Shown one piece after another: positions 19,035-29,015 of a DNA stretch of 64,000 bases. The notes beneath the pieces were generated by a model. That model was not told the DNA's origin. It did no database searches and worked only from the letters and a program-made list of their open reading frames with translations. Origin of the DNA: Rhynchopus sp. YZ270_cl-10. Lineage: Eukaryota > Euglenozoa > Diplonemea > Diplonemida > Diplonemidae. Every line of letters starts with the position of its first letter. Position 1 is the first letter of the stretch. A program made the position numbers and the translations under genes. The DNA lies in contig OZ037934.1 of assembly GCA_964035575.1 (NCBI GenBank), positions 744,001 through 808,000 of the forward strand. The letters are read 5' to 3'.

Positions 19035-20591
19035 ATGCGTTCAAGCGACATCCTCAGACGTTGGGACAAAGGCAGCCGGCAGCAGCGAATAGCTATTCTG
19101 TCCAGCTTCATCCAGACCCACCGCAACAGCACCGGCGCCGAAATCGAACGCGTCCTTGGCGCGAATGCGATGCTTCTCTTTACACGCATCACCGCCTGGC
19201 TCCGTCTCACATACATGCTCGGCTACGAACTCTCTGTGCAGCTCACTGCCGTCTCGCTGTTCCTCCAGGGACAGCGCTTTCTCACCAACTTCATGGAGGT
19301 GGGGGGCATCCAGATGCTCCTCGACGTTATGTGCCACCGCACCAAAACTGCACTTGACAAACAAAACGCGCTTCTCATCCTCATCCACGTTGCCAACAGT
19401 GGCAGGGTGTACCGTGAGATGGTGTGCGATGAGGTCGGGTTTCCTGAAGACAGGGTCCGCTGGGCGGAAAGTGTTGTGGGCATTGCAAGGACGAACCCTG
19501 CTCTGCGGAACAACTCAGATGAGCTCAAAAACCTCATCCACAAGAAGCTGGCAACACATTCCCAGCAACTCCGTGCAGAGGGGCAGCACGCCCAAGCAGA
19601 CACTCTCGACCGCGACGTTGCGAAGGCAGCAGACATCCTCACCGGTTGTGTACCTTACAGTGGTGTTGACATGCTGGTAGAATCTTTGGTCTCCGAAAAC
19701 GACGGCCAAACCCTTGAGCTCTTCGGATCCCTCTTCATGGCCCTCGGGCACGGCAACCCACGCAAGCGTTCGCTCATCGATACAGGGCTTCTCAGGGTGC
19801 TTCGAGTTGGATGTGAAAAGGCTGCCCTCTGTGCGGCTTCCACTCTCCGTTCACTCCAGGTCTCGAAACAGCACTACCAAGGTGGCGCATCCTTCGCATT
19901 GATCACATCAAGATCTGATGTGCAAAAAGAAGAAAAAGGGCAGGTAGTTCCGCTACCTCAAATAGGTCAGGAGCAGGCAGATCAGGCGAACAAAGAGACT
20001 GCACGGAAGGCACATCAAAGCGAGGTCGAAGAACAGGAAGCACGAGAGCTCCTCGACACTTTAGCAAGCCTTTTGGTAAAGGACAATGTGAAGCTTCGTT
20101 TCGAAGGTACAGAGCTGTTGGTCACTGCGGCACAGAACGACCGCCTGTTGATGCCGGTACTGCAGAAGATGATTTCTAATTTGGAGGACCCAGACGATAA
20201 GCCAGCCGATGCGTTGTCGACCGAAGCGAGACACCCCAACAGGGCACGCGCCAGTGCAGCAAGGGTTCTCGGCAAGATATTGCAGTGGAGGCAAGAAAGA
20301 GACGGCGTCACGGAGGCGATGGTGGAGCTATTCAAAAAGCGGCGTGTGTATCTGTTGCTGCTGCAGAGCGTGAAGTCCTGCGACACAAAAGACATCGACC
20401 AGCAGCGGGAGTGCATGACCGCGCTCCAGGCCATCGTCCGCGACGAGACGCACTTTGCGGAGGAGAACGCGCTGCTCCAGCAGGTCTTCGGGGCTGGGAC
20501 GCTCTCTGGGCTGGTTGCGGCGGAATCCTTCTCAGTTGAGGAGTTGCGTTCGCTCAAAACCGTCATCCAAGCCTCCAGTGAATATTTCTAG
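19035..20591 (+). CDS. ARMH1: ARMH1-like armadillo-type helical repeat protein
   Basis: Single exon, 518 residues; the ATG lies 25 bases after TTTTTTCAG. The N-terminal half is colinear with human ARMH1 (C1orf228): RWDKGSRQQRIAILSSFIQT, then FTRITAWLRLTYMLGYEL, which matches its LVRLTTWLRLTYMTG, then NFMEVGGIQMLLDVM, which matches FLEVGGVLTLLEIL, then LLILIHVANSGRVYREMVCD, which matches LLQVIANSGRTYKELICE. The middle (RDVAKAADILTGCVPYSGVD) and end are alpha-helical repeats. An insert of about 60 charged residues (about 300-350, QKEEKGQVVP...EVEEQEARELL) sets it apart. ARMH1 is an uncharacterised, armadillo-fold protein that I associate with ciliated organisms; a flagellar role here is inference, supported weakly by DNAI1 next door. 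The match is from memory of the human sequence. Confidence 0.75.
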   Translation: MRSSDILRRWDKGSRQQRIAILSSFIQTHRNSTGAEIERVLGANAMLLFTRITAWLRLTYMLGYELSVQLTAVSLFLQGQRFLTNFMEVGGIQMLLDVMCHRTKTALDKQNALLILIHVANSGRVYREMVCDEVGFPEDRVRWAESVVGIARTNPALRNNSDELKNLIHKKLATHSQQLRAEGQHAQADTLDRDVAKAADILTGCVPYSGVDMLVESLVSENDGQTLELFGSLFMALGHGNPRKRSLIDTGLLRVLRVGCEKAALCAASTLRSLQVSKQHYQGGASFALITSRSDVQKEEKGQVVPLPQIGQEQADQANKETARKAHQSEVEEQEARELLDTLASLLVKDNVKLRFEGTELLVTAAQNDRLLMPVLQKMISNLEDPDDKPADALSTEARHPNRARASAARVLGKILQWRQERDGVTEAMVELFKKRRVYLLLLQSVKSCDTKDIDQQRECMTALQAIVRDETHFAEENALLQQVFGAGTLSGLVAAESFSVEELRSLKTVIQASSEYF

Positions 20592-21177
20592 AGGGTAAAA
20601 ATGAGAGAAGCGTTATTTCAAGTGACATTCTTTAAGTTCCGCAAAAAGAAATAACAAAAACCAACCCCTTCCGGGGTTGTTTTAGATAAACCACGAAAAT
20701 GGATTGTAGGACTGCATGGGTTGGGGGTGTCCACCCCCAGGTACACCCCGGTCATTGTACCAAAGGTACACTGTTCACGAGAGTGTGTTGTATTTCAAGT
20801 CAACTTTTTTTGGCGTATTTGACGTGGGGTAGCGTACCAACTAAACAAAAAGGCGATGAGGTGGTCATTATTTCACGACCACATACATACAATACAAACG
20901 GAACCACCCACACCCCCCTCTCTGATGACTTTTCTATGACCAAAAATATACAGTTGCAGTTACAGTCGAGATTTTGCACTAACAGTTGGCAACACTATTC
21001 CAACAAATTCTTCAAAAAAAACTAACTTCATAACAACCCCTATTTCCCCTCTCTCCCTCCCGATTGAATTTCTCGAGTGAATTTGGTCCTCCCCCCTCCC
21101 CTCCCCCTCCCCCTTCCCCCCTTCCTCCCAATCTTTTCATTTTTCTAGATACACTTTTTTTTTTCGAAAAAAATAAA
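20592..21177. other. Short intergenic stretch with element B
   Basis: Apart from the element-B copy, only pyrimidine-rich sequence (21085-21150, CCCCTCCCC-type runs and TTTTCATTTTTCTAG) is seen. That stretch may serve as the polypyrimidine tract for the dynein mRNA. Confidence 0.5.
20690..20812 (+). repeat. Element B, full-length copy
   Basis: CCACGAAAATGGATTGTAGG, ACTGCATGGGTTGGGGGTGT, CCACCCCCAGGTACACCCCG, GTCATTGTACCAAAGGTACA, CTGTTCACGAGAG, TGTGTTGTATTTCAAGTCAA then a T-run. With 25409-25535 it defines the consensus. Confidence 0.85.
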
Positions 21178-24095
21178 ATGGACAGACGAGGTTCAAGGGA
21201 AGGAGCTGGACAGTCCTCTTACATGGAGAAAGCTGCGAGAAGCAGCATCAGCGGTACCAGCAGCATCACAAACCGCCCAAGCCATATTAAAAAGAGGGAC
21301 GGCCAGCCGCGCCGCGAACGCGCCGACCAGCAGGTTCGCGTCATCGACCCGGATGATAAAAACATTGACCGCACCCCTCATTGCTTATTGAAGCAATCTA
21401 CACAGAATGGTCGGACTATGGGACGGAGGAAGATCAAGGATGAAAGCACCTCAGCTCTGGCCAGCCCCTCTTCTGTCAGTGTCGCTGAGGATCGTTCAGG
21501 GGAGAAGGGATCACAAAGCAGGATGGAATCGAGCGATAGCGGGTCTGAATCCTCCAAAATGGAGTCCTCAATGGAAAGCGATGAAGAGGAATCGCTGACC
21601 GGAATCGAACGCCTTGCGTTAGATGACACAGCGGAGACCTCTAGTATGGACTCCCGTATTCCGGAAGATAAAAAGAAGAAGAAGGGCGCGGCGGCGGAGG
21701 GGGATAAAAATAAGTCGGAGGAAACATCTGAGGAAGGGTTGTTGAATAAGATGGGAGGTCGTGAGACGCCGACAAAGGAAGGGAAGGATAAGAAGCGTAA
21801 GGGTGGCGAAGAGGACGCCGGGCTGGCAGGGATTTCGACGAAGAAGAAGGAGATGACCTGGCATCAGAAGAAGGAGTGGCGCGAGGGGCCGGGGACAGTG
21901 ACGCTGTCGGAGACGCCGACGTTCTTCCTGCTGGAGAAGCCGGATGAGCAGATCTGCATCAGTGGCGATGCTGTCGAAGGGGAGACACCAGAGCTCCGCA
22001 AACGCTTCGACCGCTACAGCAACTTCTGCGCGAACAGCAAAGGAAACGACAGGTATACCCTCTCTTTTTTATTGTGTGTGATTGAGTGTGGAGATGCGTT
22101 CAAGAATTAAATCTCCCCAAACCCCCTCTGTCATACCTCTCAACTTACAAAGTACTACAATGAAATACAAAACAAACAGAGTAGCAAAAACAAAAACAAA
22201 TACAAAACAAACAAACTTTCAAACCCCTCTGTCATGAACCACATACACCCTACACCCCACCCCCCATCAGATATGCCGAACGCGGTGTCCTCACCTTCAA
22301 CGAGCCCTGCAAAAACAAGGAGACCCAGAAGGCCCTCCCTGCGGTTCAACAGCAACGTATGCCACCCCCTCCCTCTCCCTCCCCCCCTCCTTGCCCACCT
22401 TTTCTGCAGAGAAATTGGTGAAATTTTTTTTTAGGTAACACCGCTGTTCAAAATGCAATCAAAAACCTCTTCCCTACAGGCAGCGGCGTGACCGTATGGG
22501 ACATCCACGATACGATGAAGTCGTTGGAAGAGGATGAAGGCCAGGACGACATCGTTGGCATTGGTGCTGCCGAAGGGGGTGAGGGCGGCGAGGGTGTCAA
22601 GGTGGACGACGGCGACATGGACGACGAAGCTGCTCTCATGATGCACGACCTCGACGACGGCGGCGACGAGGACGGCGGCCACCGCGGCAAAAGCCACATG
22701 AAGAAGATGTGGATGCTTGCCCCCAACGTCGTCGAACGCCTCACCGTCGTCGAGCGCGTCGTTGTCAGCAACATATGGCACGTCGAACAGCTCCACTACC
22801 GCAACATCACCCTCGCCTCCGACACCGACCACGACACCAAAAAAAGCGGCACCCCTGAAAAGGAAGACCGCGAGCCTCGCAGCGACAAAGAAAAGGAAAA
22901 GGAGAAGGAAAAAGAAAAGGAAAAGGAGCCCTCCTTCAGAGGCACCGAGGCAAAGATCCGCACCCTCTGGCGGTTCGGCTGCGATCTCACAAAAGATAAG
23001 AACGTAAGCTGCCAAAGCTGGAACCGCGGCAACACTGACCTCCTCGCTGTAGGGTATGGGGAATATGGCATACCAGGTACCGACCCTGCAAAGGGGAAGT
23101 CTCACGACGGCATGGTGTGCTGCTGGTCTGTCAAAAACCCTGTACACCCTGAACGCGTCATGCACGTTCCCAATGCAGGGGTTTCTTCGGTTGACTTCTC
23201 CCACCACCACCCCAGTCTGCTTGCAGTCGGCAACACTGATGGAACGCTTGCATTATATGATGTTCGCAAGCAAAGCAGTACACCGGCCCTCAAATCCACC
23301 GTGCAAGGTGGTCAACACACCGGAACGATCTGGGAGGTGAAGTGGGTGGACAAAGGGAAGGAGCGGAATAACGATTTGGTGTCTATCTCTGCGGATGGTT
23401 TGATCAAGCAGTGGACCTTCAAGAAAGGGTTGGAATGTCAGTGCACCCTCATGCGTCTGAAGCGCACCCAATCCGACGTACCACAAGCTTCAGGGAACAA
23501 AGGGGAAGCATTACTTTCACGCCAAAGCGGAGGAATGTGTCTCGACTTCAACCCAGCAGAACCCATCATGTACGTCGTAGGTACAGAGGACGGAACCATC
23601 CACAAATGCAATACAAGCAACCAAGAGCAGTATATTCAGGACTATGCTGGCCACAGTGATCCAGTATACCGGGTCCGCTGGCACCCCTTCTGTTCGGACT
23701 ACTTTTTGTCGTGCAGTGCGGACTGGACGGCTCGGTTATGGCATGAAAAACGCACCGAAGCTGTCATCTCCTTCGACAGCACACACGACGCTATTCACGA
23801 CGTCGTGTGGTCTCCGGTTAATGCATGCATTTTTGGGTCGGTCAGCTCCACCGGTCGGGTTGATGTATGGAACGTAGCGGAGCCTCTGGAACCCCTTGGC
23901 TCTCTCCAGCTTGAGGACAGATCGCTAAACTGTATGCTATTTGCCCAGCAAGACTCCCCCGTAGTGACGGTAGGGGACAACCGTGGTGATGTAACAGTGG
24001 TGAAACTCAAAGGAGAAGAGTTCGAAAGGCCTGCGCGAAGCATCGAGGAGCAAGGGGACCACTTCACGCAGGTGGTGAAAAAGAACACACAATAG
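21178..24095 (+). CDS. DNAI1: Axonemal outer-arm dynein intermediate chain 1, 3 exons
   Basis: Exons 21178-22052, 22271-22356 and 22435-24095 give 873 residues. An alternative exon 3 start at 22480 (after CCCTACAG) also keeps frame and gives 858. The first 230 residues are low-complexity, Ser/Glu/Lys-rich and not conserved. Residues 250-330 carry the DNAI1 entry motif SETPTFFLLEKPDEQI and YAERGVLTFNEPCKNKETQ, matching the family's YCERASQTLNNPVRDRECQT. The WD-repeat propeller follows: VSCQSWNRGNTDLLAVGYGE, KNPVHPERVMHVPNAGVSSV, LVSISADGLIKQWTFKKGLE, YVVGTEDGTIHKCNTSNQEQ, DYFLSCSADWTARLWHEKRT, SPVVTVGDNRGDVTVVKL. It anchors the outer dynein arm to the doublet microtubule, so the organism is flagellated. 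Exon 3 encodes a pure KEKEKEKEK run between acidic parts. Intron 1 (22053-22270) starts GTATAC; intron 2 starts GTATGC. Confidence 0.93.
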
Positions 24096-24990
24096 AATAG
24101 CCAAACTGTTGAGTTATTATGTTGTCGTTTTGGCGGGTCCTCCCTGTCTATTAACTAAGCAATTTTTTTTAAAGGGGAAAGAGAGAGGCTTAGGTTCATC
24201 TTATAATTTTTTTTAGTGGGGTTTTTTTTTGTTTTCAAGCGTTTTGTTTAGAAAATAGTGGCCAAAAAAAGAGCAAAAAGGTATCACAGTATATGTGAGA
24301 TTTTTCGAAAAAATTGAGGTGCACTATTTTCGAACAAATGTTTCAACAAAAAAAAGCCGATAATAAAGTATTCGTCACGTCAGTTCTTATTTCCTATGCT
24401 TGTTTTTTTAACTTTTTTTTATTTTTTTGTCTGTTGTCAGTCCTGCGTCCCAGAGGCGTTTTGCACTACTCAACTTTACTTGTTGCATCTTTTTCTTCGA
24501 TTTACCCATTTTTCTAAACTGAAAGAAAACAAAAAGAGAAAGTCCTACACTTTATGATTTTTCGTTTTACGCTGAAACCAAAATCAAAAAAAAGGGTTCT
24601 TTTCCCCCAATAATAGAGCACAACACATTCGCTACAGCGCTCTGCTTGGTCCGCAGACTCTGTCAGCTCAAAGCTCAAAGCAGCAACACCAGCACCACGT
24701 ACAAGCACACCTGCGAGCGCCACCGTCGATGTCCTCGGCTGCAGTGTGTACGCAACGTGGTGCTGTGTGCGGTGTGGTGCGTGCGCAGGACGGGACAACT
24801 GTGCAGTGCGGCAGCTGCCGCCGCATCCCCAAAGAGGCACTCAGCATCTGACCAATTATAGGTTAGACATCCACCTACACAAGTGGTATCTGCACGCAGT
24901 CCGTCGCCTCACCTATCTCTCGTTTTCCCCACACACTGCTTTTCGCACCACACAAACCAAAACTACCGACAGAACATACCACACAACACC
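24096..24990. other. Intergenic stretch with partial element A and a GC-rich island
   Basis: A diverged element A lies at 24169-24213 and an element-G tail (CCTGCGTCCCAGAGGCGTTT then TGCACTACTCAACTT) at 24442-24485. From 24617 to 24852 the DNA turns GC-rich and codon-like in two frames, then ends just before the 5' region of the next gene. See the separate entry. Confidence 0.5.
24617..24852 (+). other. GC-rich island, possible decayed coding segment or unplaced exon
   Basis: Composition shifts from AT-rich to about 57% GC. One frame ends ...RAQDGTTVQCGSCRRIPKEA then a stop, which is reminiscent of the second half of an LSD1-type zinc finger (T-x-V-x-C-x-x-C). I cannot find its first cysteine pair in the same frame. 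Other frames give Cys-rich but unfamiliar text. No start codon or splice sites can be fixed. Confidence 0.25.
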
Positions 24991-26783
24991 ATGCCTCAAT
25001 ATGACAATGTTTACGTGCGTAACCTTCCCATGGGGTATGTAGCTTACCTTTAACAGAAATCGTAAAAAAATATCGGCCGTCCTAATGTTCGACCTTTTCA
25101 GGATTTTTTGCGAGAAGTTCGACCTTTTTGACGGTCGAACATTTTTACGATTCCAGTAACTTCTTCTTTTTTACCTACGTTTCAACACGCCCCTCTTCCC
25201 CCGCAGTGTGACGCAGGACGTCATCAAGCAGATCTTCGGGTGCTACGGAGAGGTGTCCAGCTGCAGAGTCATGACAAAGGAGGGCCTCGACTCCGCAACA
25301 GCGCTGGTAAAGTTTGCTGACTCCAACTGCGCACAAGAGTCGATAAACGTATGTAAACCCGATTTCTTTTTTTGAGTGGAACCGAGAGAGTCGCACATAT
25401 CAAATAAAAACTCACGAAATGGATTGTAGGACTGCATGGTTGGGGTGTCCACCCCCCCGGTACACCCGGTCCTGACCAAGGTACACTGTTTCACGAGAGG
25501 GCTTTGTATTTCAACTCTGCACCCCTTTTTTTTTGGAGACGACTTGCAACAAAAACCACATGAAGCCAGAATCAATACATAAGCCAACCAATCATTTTAT
25601 CAACTTTTGTTAACCCCCCCCCTCGCTGCTCTTCACTGTGAATTGTTGATGGTATAGGGTCAAAAATGCGCATCTTATGTTTCTCAAAAAAAGCGTTGTG
25701 TAGTTGAAGGAAGGAATAATAAAAAAAAACTCCACCATTTTTTACACCCCCACCTCTTCCTCAGGCACTTCACGGAGGTATCCCCGAGCTTCTTCAGAAG
25801 GATATGGACCCCAACGTCGGCCTTGTCTGCAAATACGCAATCTCGGACGAAGAAAAGAAGAAGGGCGGCGAAGGGGCGAAGGGCGGCGGCAAGGGCATGC
25901 AGGACCAACGCTACCAGCCGTACGGCCAGCCGCAGCAGGCCTATGGTGGGGGCAAGGGGGCGAAGGGCGCGGCTGGGGCTGGGGGAGAGATGCGGTTCAA
26001 GACGGTTATGTGCAAGCACTTCCTCTCGGGGACGTGCACGAAGGGGCCTGGGTGCAGCTTTGCGCATGGTGAGCACGAACTCTCCTCTGGCAAGGGTGGT
26101 GCCGGCGCCGCCTATGGGCGCCGTGCTGGGGCACCACAGCAGGCCTACAACCCTGCAGGCTACGCAGCACCCCCCCCTGACGGCAAGGGTGCCCGCGGAG
26201 CGTACGCAAAGCCCGCCGCCCCCACAAGCACGCGCCTCAGCGGCACGGAGCAGATTGAGTACCTGAAGTCCTTCAACCACCCGCTCCTCGGGTCTCTCCG
26301 CTCTGCGATTGAGAAGGGCGAGCCGGACACGCTGCTCACCATCTCGGAGATCCCTGCGTGGATGGATGAGTCGGGGCTGTACCTCCTCTTCTCGCCGTAT
26401 GGCGCAGTGAACACATGCCAGCTTGAGGCGAGCGGCGTGACAGCGAAGATCAGATATGTGCATCAGCTTGCTGCGGTATGCTTAGTATCATTTGAAAACC
26501 CACAACACAACGAAAAAGAGAGCTGCTTTACAGAGTTGAGGGGGGATTTTCGTCTATATCTTTAGCCTTAGGGTTGAGTACGATTCTGTATAGCAGGGTG
26601 GTTGTCGATACAACAAAAAACTATAGTGGGGTTCATCCTCGGGTCTACACTAATACAAACCAAGTTTTCAAAAAAAAAAAAAAAACAAAACTACAGACTA
26701 ACGCCGTCGGACACCTGAACGGCCTCAGGCTTGATGCGAACACAAAACCCCTTGGTGTGATGCACACCCCTGCCGGCATGTGA
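24991..26783 (+). CDS. RRM-CCCH-RRM RNA-binding protein, 4 exons
   Basis: Exons 24991-25034, 25207-25348, 25765-26475 and 26697-26783 join in frame (phases 2, 0, 0) to 327 residues. RRM1 spans residues 1-80: RNP2 NVYVRNLPMG is split by intron 1, and SATALVKFAD is a diverged RNP1. Then comes a Gly/Lys/Gln-rich linker. The zinc finger FKTVMCKHFLSGTCTKGPGC then SFAHGEHEL is C-x7-C-x5-C-x3-H. A Gly/Ala/Pro-rich linker follows, then RRM2 (DTLLTISEIPAWMDESGLYL, LFSPYGAVNTCQLE, TAKIRYVHQLAA) completed by exon 4 (TNAVGHLNGLRLD). Such proteins bind mRNA and set its processing, stability or translation. No specific orthologue was recognised. Intron 1 (172 bases) is mostly element C; intron 2 carries element B; intron 3 carries element H. 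All lie in the sense orientation. Confidence 0.88.
25055..25156 (+). mobile_element. Element C filling intron 1 of the RRM-CCCH gene
   Basis: Ends AGAAATCGTAAAAA and TTTTTACGATTCCAGT form the inverted repeat. The core is TCCTAATGTTCGACCTTTTC then AGG, plus the second TTCGACC. It makes up about 100 of the 172 intron bases. The intron's own acceptor is CCCCCGCAG, 50 bases further on. Confidence 0.75.
25409..25535 (+). repeat. Element B in intron 2 of the RRM-CCCH gene, full-length
   Basis: CTCACGAAATGGATTGTAGG, ACTGCATGGTTGGGGTGTCC, ACCCCCCCGGTACACCCGGT, AAGGTACACTGTTTCACGAG, GGCTTTGTATTTCAACTCTG and a C/T tail. Confidence 0.85.
26583..26673 (+). repeat. Element H, copy in intron 3
   Basis: GGTTGTCGATACAACAAAAA, then TGGGGTTCATCCTCGGGTCT, ACACTAATACAAACCAAGTT. 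Parts recur at 29315-29375 (CTACACTAATACAACCAAGT), 43213-43262 (ATTGTCGATACAACAAAAAA) and 56630-56690 (GTGCATCCTCGGGTGACACT, in intron 2 of the transporter at 55025). Confidence 0.6.
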
Positions 26784-27694
26784 AGCGCTTCCTCCAATCT
26801 ATGTGATACGAAATAGGGCGGGGTGTGGGTGTGGGCGTGGGGTTTCCCTTTGGGGGAAAATGGTACGTTTTTTTTTGTGTGTATCTGACACACTGTGTGC
26901 TTTAAAAACAACTCTTGTTTTTGTGTACTTTATGGGTGATTATGTCCCCCTTCGTGGCCTGTTGGGGAAATGGAAGAATAATGGGGGGGGTGCAAACGAA
27001 CGAAAATACCGACGAGAAAAATAAAATATCCACAAAAAAAAGGTCGCCCCTACAGTTAACCACTAACCAAAAGTTAAGGATAATCATGCGTCACGATGTT
27101 TTAAGTACAATAGCCTTAGGGCCGACGCTGTGTACAGGACCCACAATCGACAGGCTCGATTGTGGTTTTTTTTTTTTTGATAAAACAACTTGTTGTCAAA
27201 AAAATTCTAAAAAGATTGGAGGCAGCGCTGCAGGGCAAACAAAACGGATTGAATTTCACCTTTTTGTTTTTCGGCTTTGAGCGCACAAACAAATGACCCG
27301 ATCTTTTTTATTGCTTTTGTTTAAAATCTGCTTTATAAGCGAGACCCATCCTCGGGTGTCTGCACCTTAATAACCTACTAGAATACTATTCTTGCATGAC
27401 CAGAGGGGCGGGGGGAGGGGGAAGGGAGTCATCAAAAAAAAAAGGTAAATATTTACTCCAGGGAAGTTCCTAAGTGGGACCGAGAACATGAAATTCTGGA
27501 TTTTAGTTTTTTTTTCCTTTTTTTTTTTCCTTTTTTCCTTAGGGGGCTTTGTTGTGGTTTCTGGTGGGTTTCACTGTAGGTGACACACCACCAGTGTGGT
27601 GAAATGGTCGAAACTCTCAAAAGCAAGAGTTTTCAGGGGGCAAGAAAAAAAAATTGACAACAAAATCCTGCACCGTCCAGGGCTGTACCCCCAA

Positions 27695-27830
27695 TTTATT
27701 TTTGCCTGCGGCGCCATTTTTCATTTTTTGCTCTTCAAAAAAGTGTTCGTCGAAGGCTAGATTTTTACGCCGTACTCAAAATTTTTTGCCTGCGGCGCCA
27801 TTTATATTATTTTCTGCTCCGCAAAAAGAG
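27695..27830. repeat. Element L, two direct units
   Basis: TTTGCCTGCGGCGCCATTTT occurs near 27702 and, as TTTTGCCTGCGGCGCCATTT, near 27784, each followed by a CATTTTTTGCTC/TATTTTCTGCTC-like tail. An inverted copy, with the flanking GCTAGATTTTTAC block, lies at 35652-35740. Confidence 0.6.
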
Positions 27831-27837
27831 AAGTGTA

Positions 27838-27905
27838 AACGCCTCACCGTTCATCGGCGGAAGCACTGGTTCCACGGGTTATCGAACCCCAGAGAGCACT
27901 TCATT
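27838..27905 (-). repeat. Element G, reverse orientation
   Basis: Reverse complement reads CCAATGAAGTGCTCTCTGGG, GTTCGATAACCCGTGGAACC, AGTGCTTCCGCCGATGAACG, GTGAGGCG, which matches 11410 and 48484. It is one of the few repeats here that lies antisense to the genes. Confidence 0.65.
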
Positions 27906-28844
27906 GGCATGCACACGGTTACCACTAGGGAGCGTGTATGCAGGTACAAAATCACTGCCCCATCCAAATAATATTCCCAACGTCTTTGGGGATCCCCTTG
28001 CATTTTGCAGCCAAAAATGCAACTAGGCCAAAGCTGCAAAAAGTTCCGCGCGCGTGTAGCGCGCCCGGGTTTGGGACCCCTTTTTGAATTTCGAGGGGCG
28101 GTTAAAGTGGGCCCAGAATCACAGTTCTGACACTCATTTAGCATTGTGAGCAACTCACTAGTGGTCGTAACCAAAATTTGTATCAATCAAGAACTTGTCC
28201 ATTTTTTCGAAATGACCCCACTACAGTGAGGGTAGAGCTCAGAAAGCCTGAAAAAGGGCAAAAAACCCCCACCCAAAAAAAGGAAAAAAACGGGAACATA
28301 AATCCAGAATTTTGCTGTTTTTTCCGAGAACAAGGAACAACCCTGATTTACTCTCCCCCTCTCCACACACACACACACACAAGTGGGCCATACTCCGTTC
28401 AGGCGTTACCCACTCTAAACCCGTTATCAAACACACACACACACACACACCCCACCCTTCTTTTTTTCTTCCCTATCGGTGGACTTTGCTACCTAATTAT
28501 GGAGAGGGGGTGTGTCGTGGAGGGGGGTGCAACTTCCCTAAAGAGAAATCTCTGGTTCATTACGTCAGACAGATGTGTGTAATGGTGTAGGGGTTGCGTC
28601 CCTCTGGTGTCTTATCTAAGTGTTACAAAATAATTCTATGTTTCAGGGGGGCCGCCACCTAGCAAAGTTCTGTTGATGGTCAACAGAACTTTTTGAAAAT
28701 GAAAAAAAAAAAAAAAAAAGTTCTGCTGAATGGTTCAGACCCGTTCTACTTGTCAAAAAATATCAGGAGAAGAAGATATGGAGAGGTGAGTGCTCAAACG
28801 TCCCAAAAAAGTCAAAAATGGGTGGTGGAAAAAAAAAAAAGTTG

Positions 28845-29015
28845 CGTACCGTGCGCCTGCGGCGCAAGCAGCTCCCACCAACGCAGTTCCATTTTATGGG
28901 ACACCTTTTTTAAAGGTGTTGCGTACCGTGGCTTCGCCAGGAACCTTTGGGTACCATGACCGCTGCTTACTGATAAGAAGGCTGACACCCACTACGGCTT
29001 GTGGACGGCCACCGT
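28845..29015 (+). repeat. Element D, partial copy
   Basis: GCGTACCGTGCGCCTGCGGC, later GTTGCGTACCGTGGCTTCGC, CAGGAACCTTTGGGTACCAT, GACCGCTGCTTACTGATAAG and CTGACACCCACTACGGCTTG. The blocks and order match the D repeats inside the TIR elements at 36450 and 57822. Confidence 0.75.

Noticed and set aside
22435-22479. Single certain start for DNAI1 exon 3
   Set aside because: Two acceptors (TTTTTTTTAG at 22434 and CCCTACAG at 22479) both keep frame; the sequence alone cannot decide.
24617-24852. LSD1-type zinc finger gene
   Set aside because: Only the second Cys pair (TTVQCGSC) fits; the first pair is not in the same frame. Kept only as a low-confidence GC-rich island.
28360-28455. CRISPR-like or regulatory array from repeated CACACACA words
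   Set aside because: Plain CA dinucleotide repeats in a eukaryotic genome; no spacer pattern.
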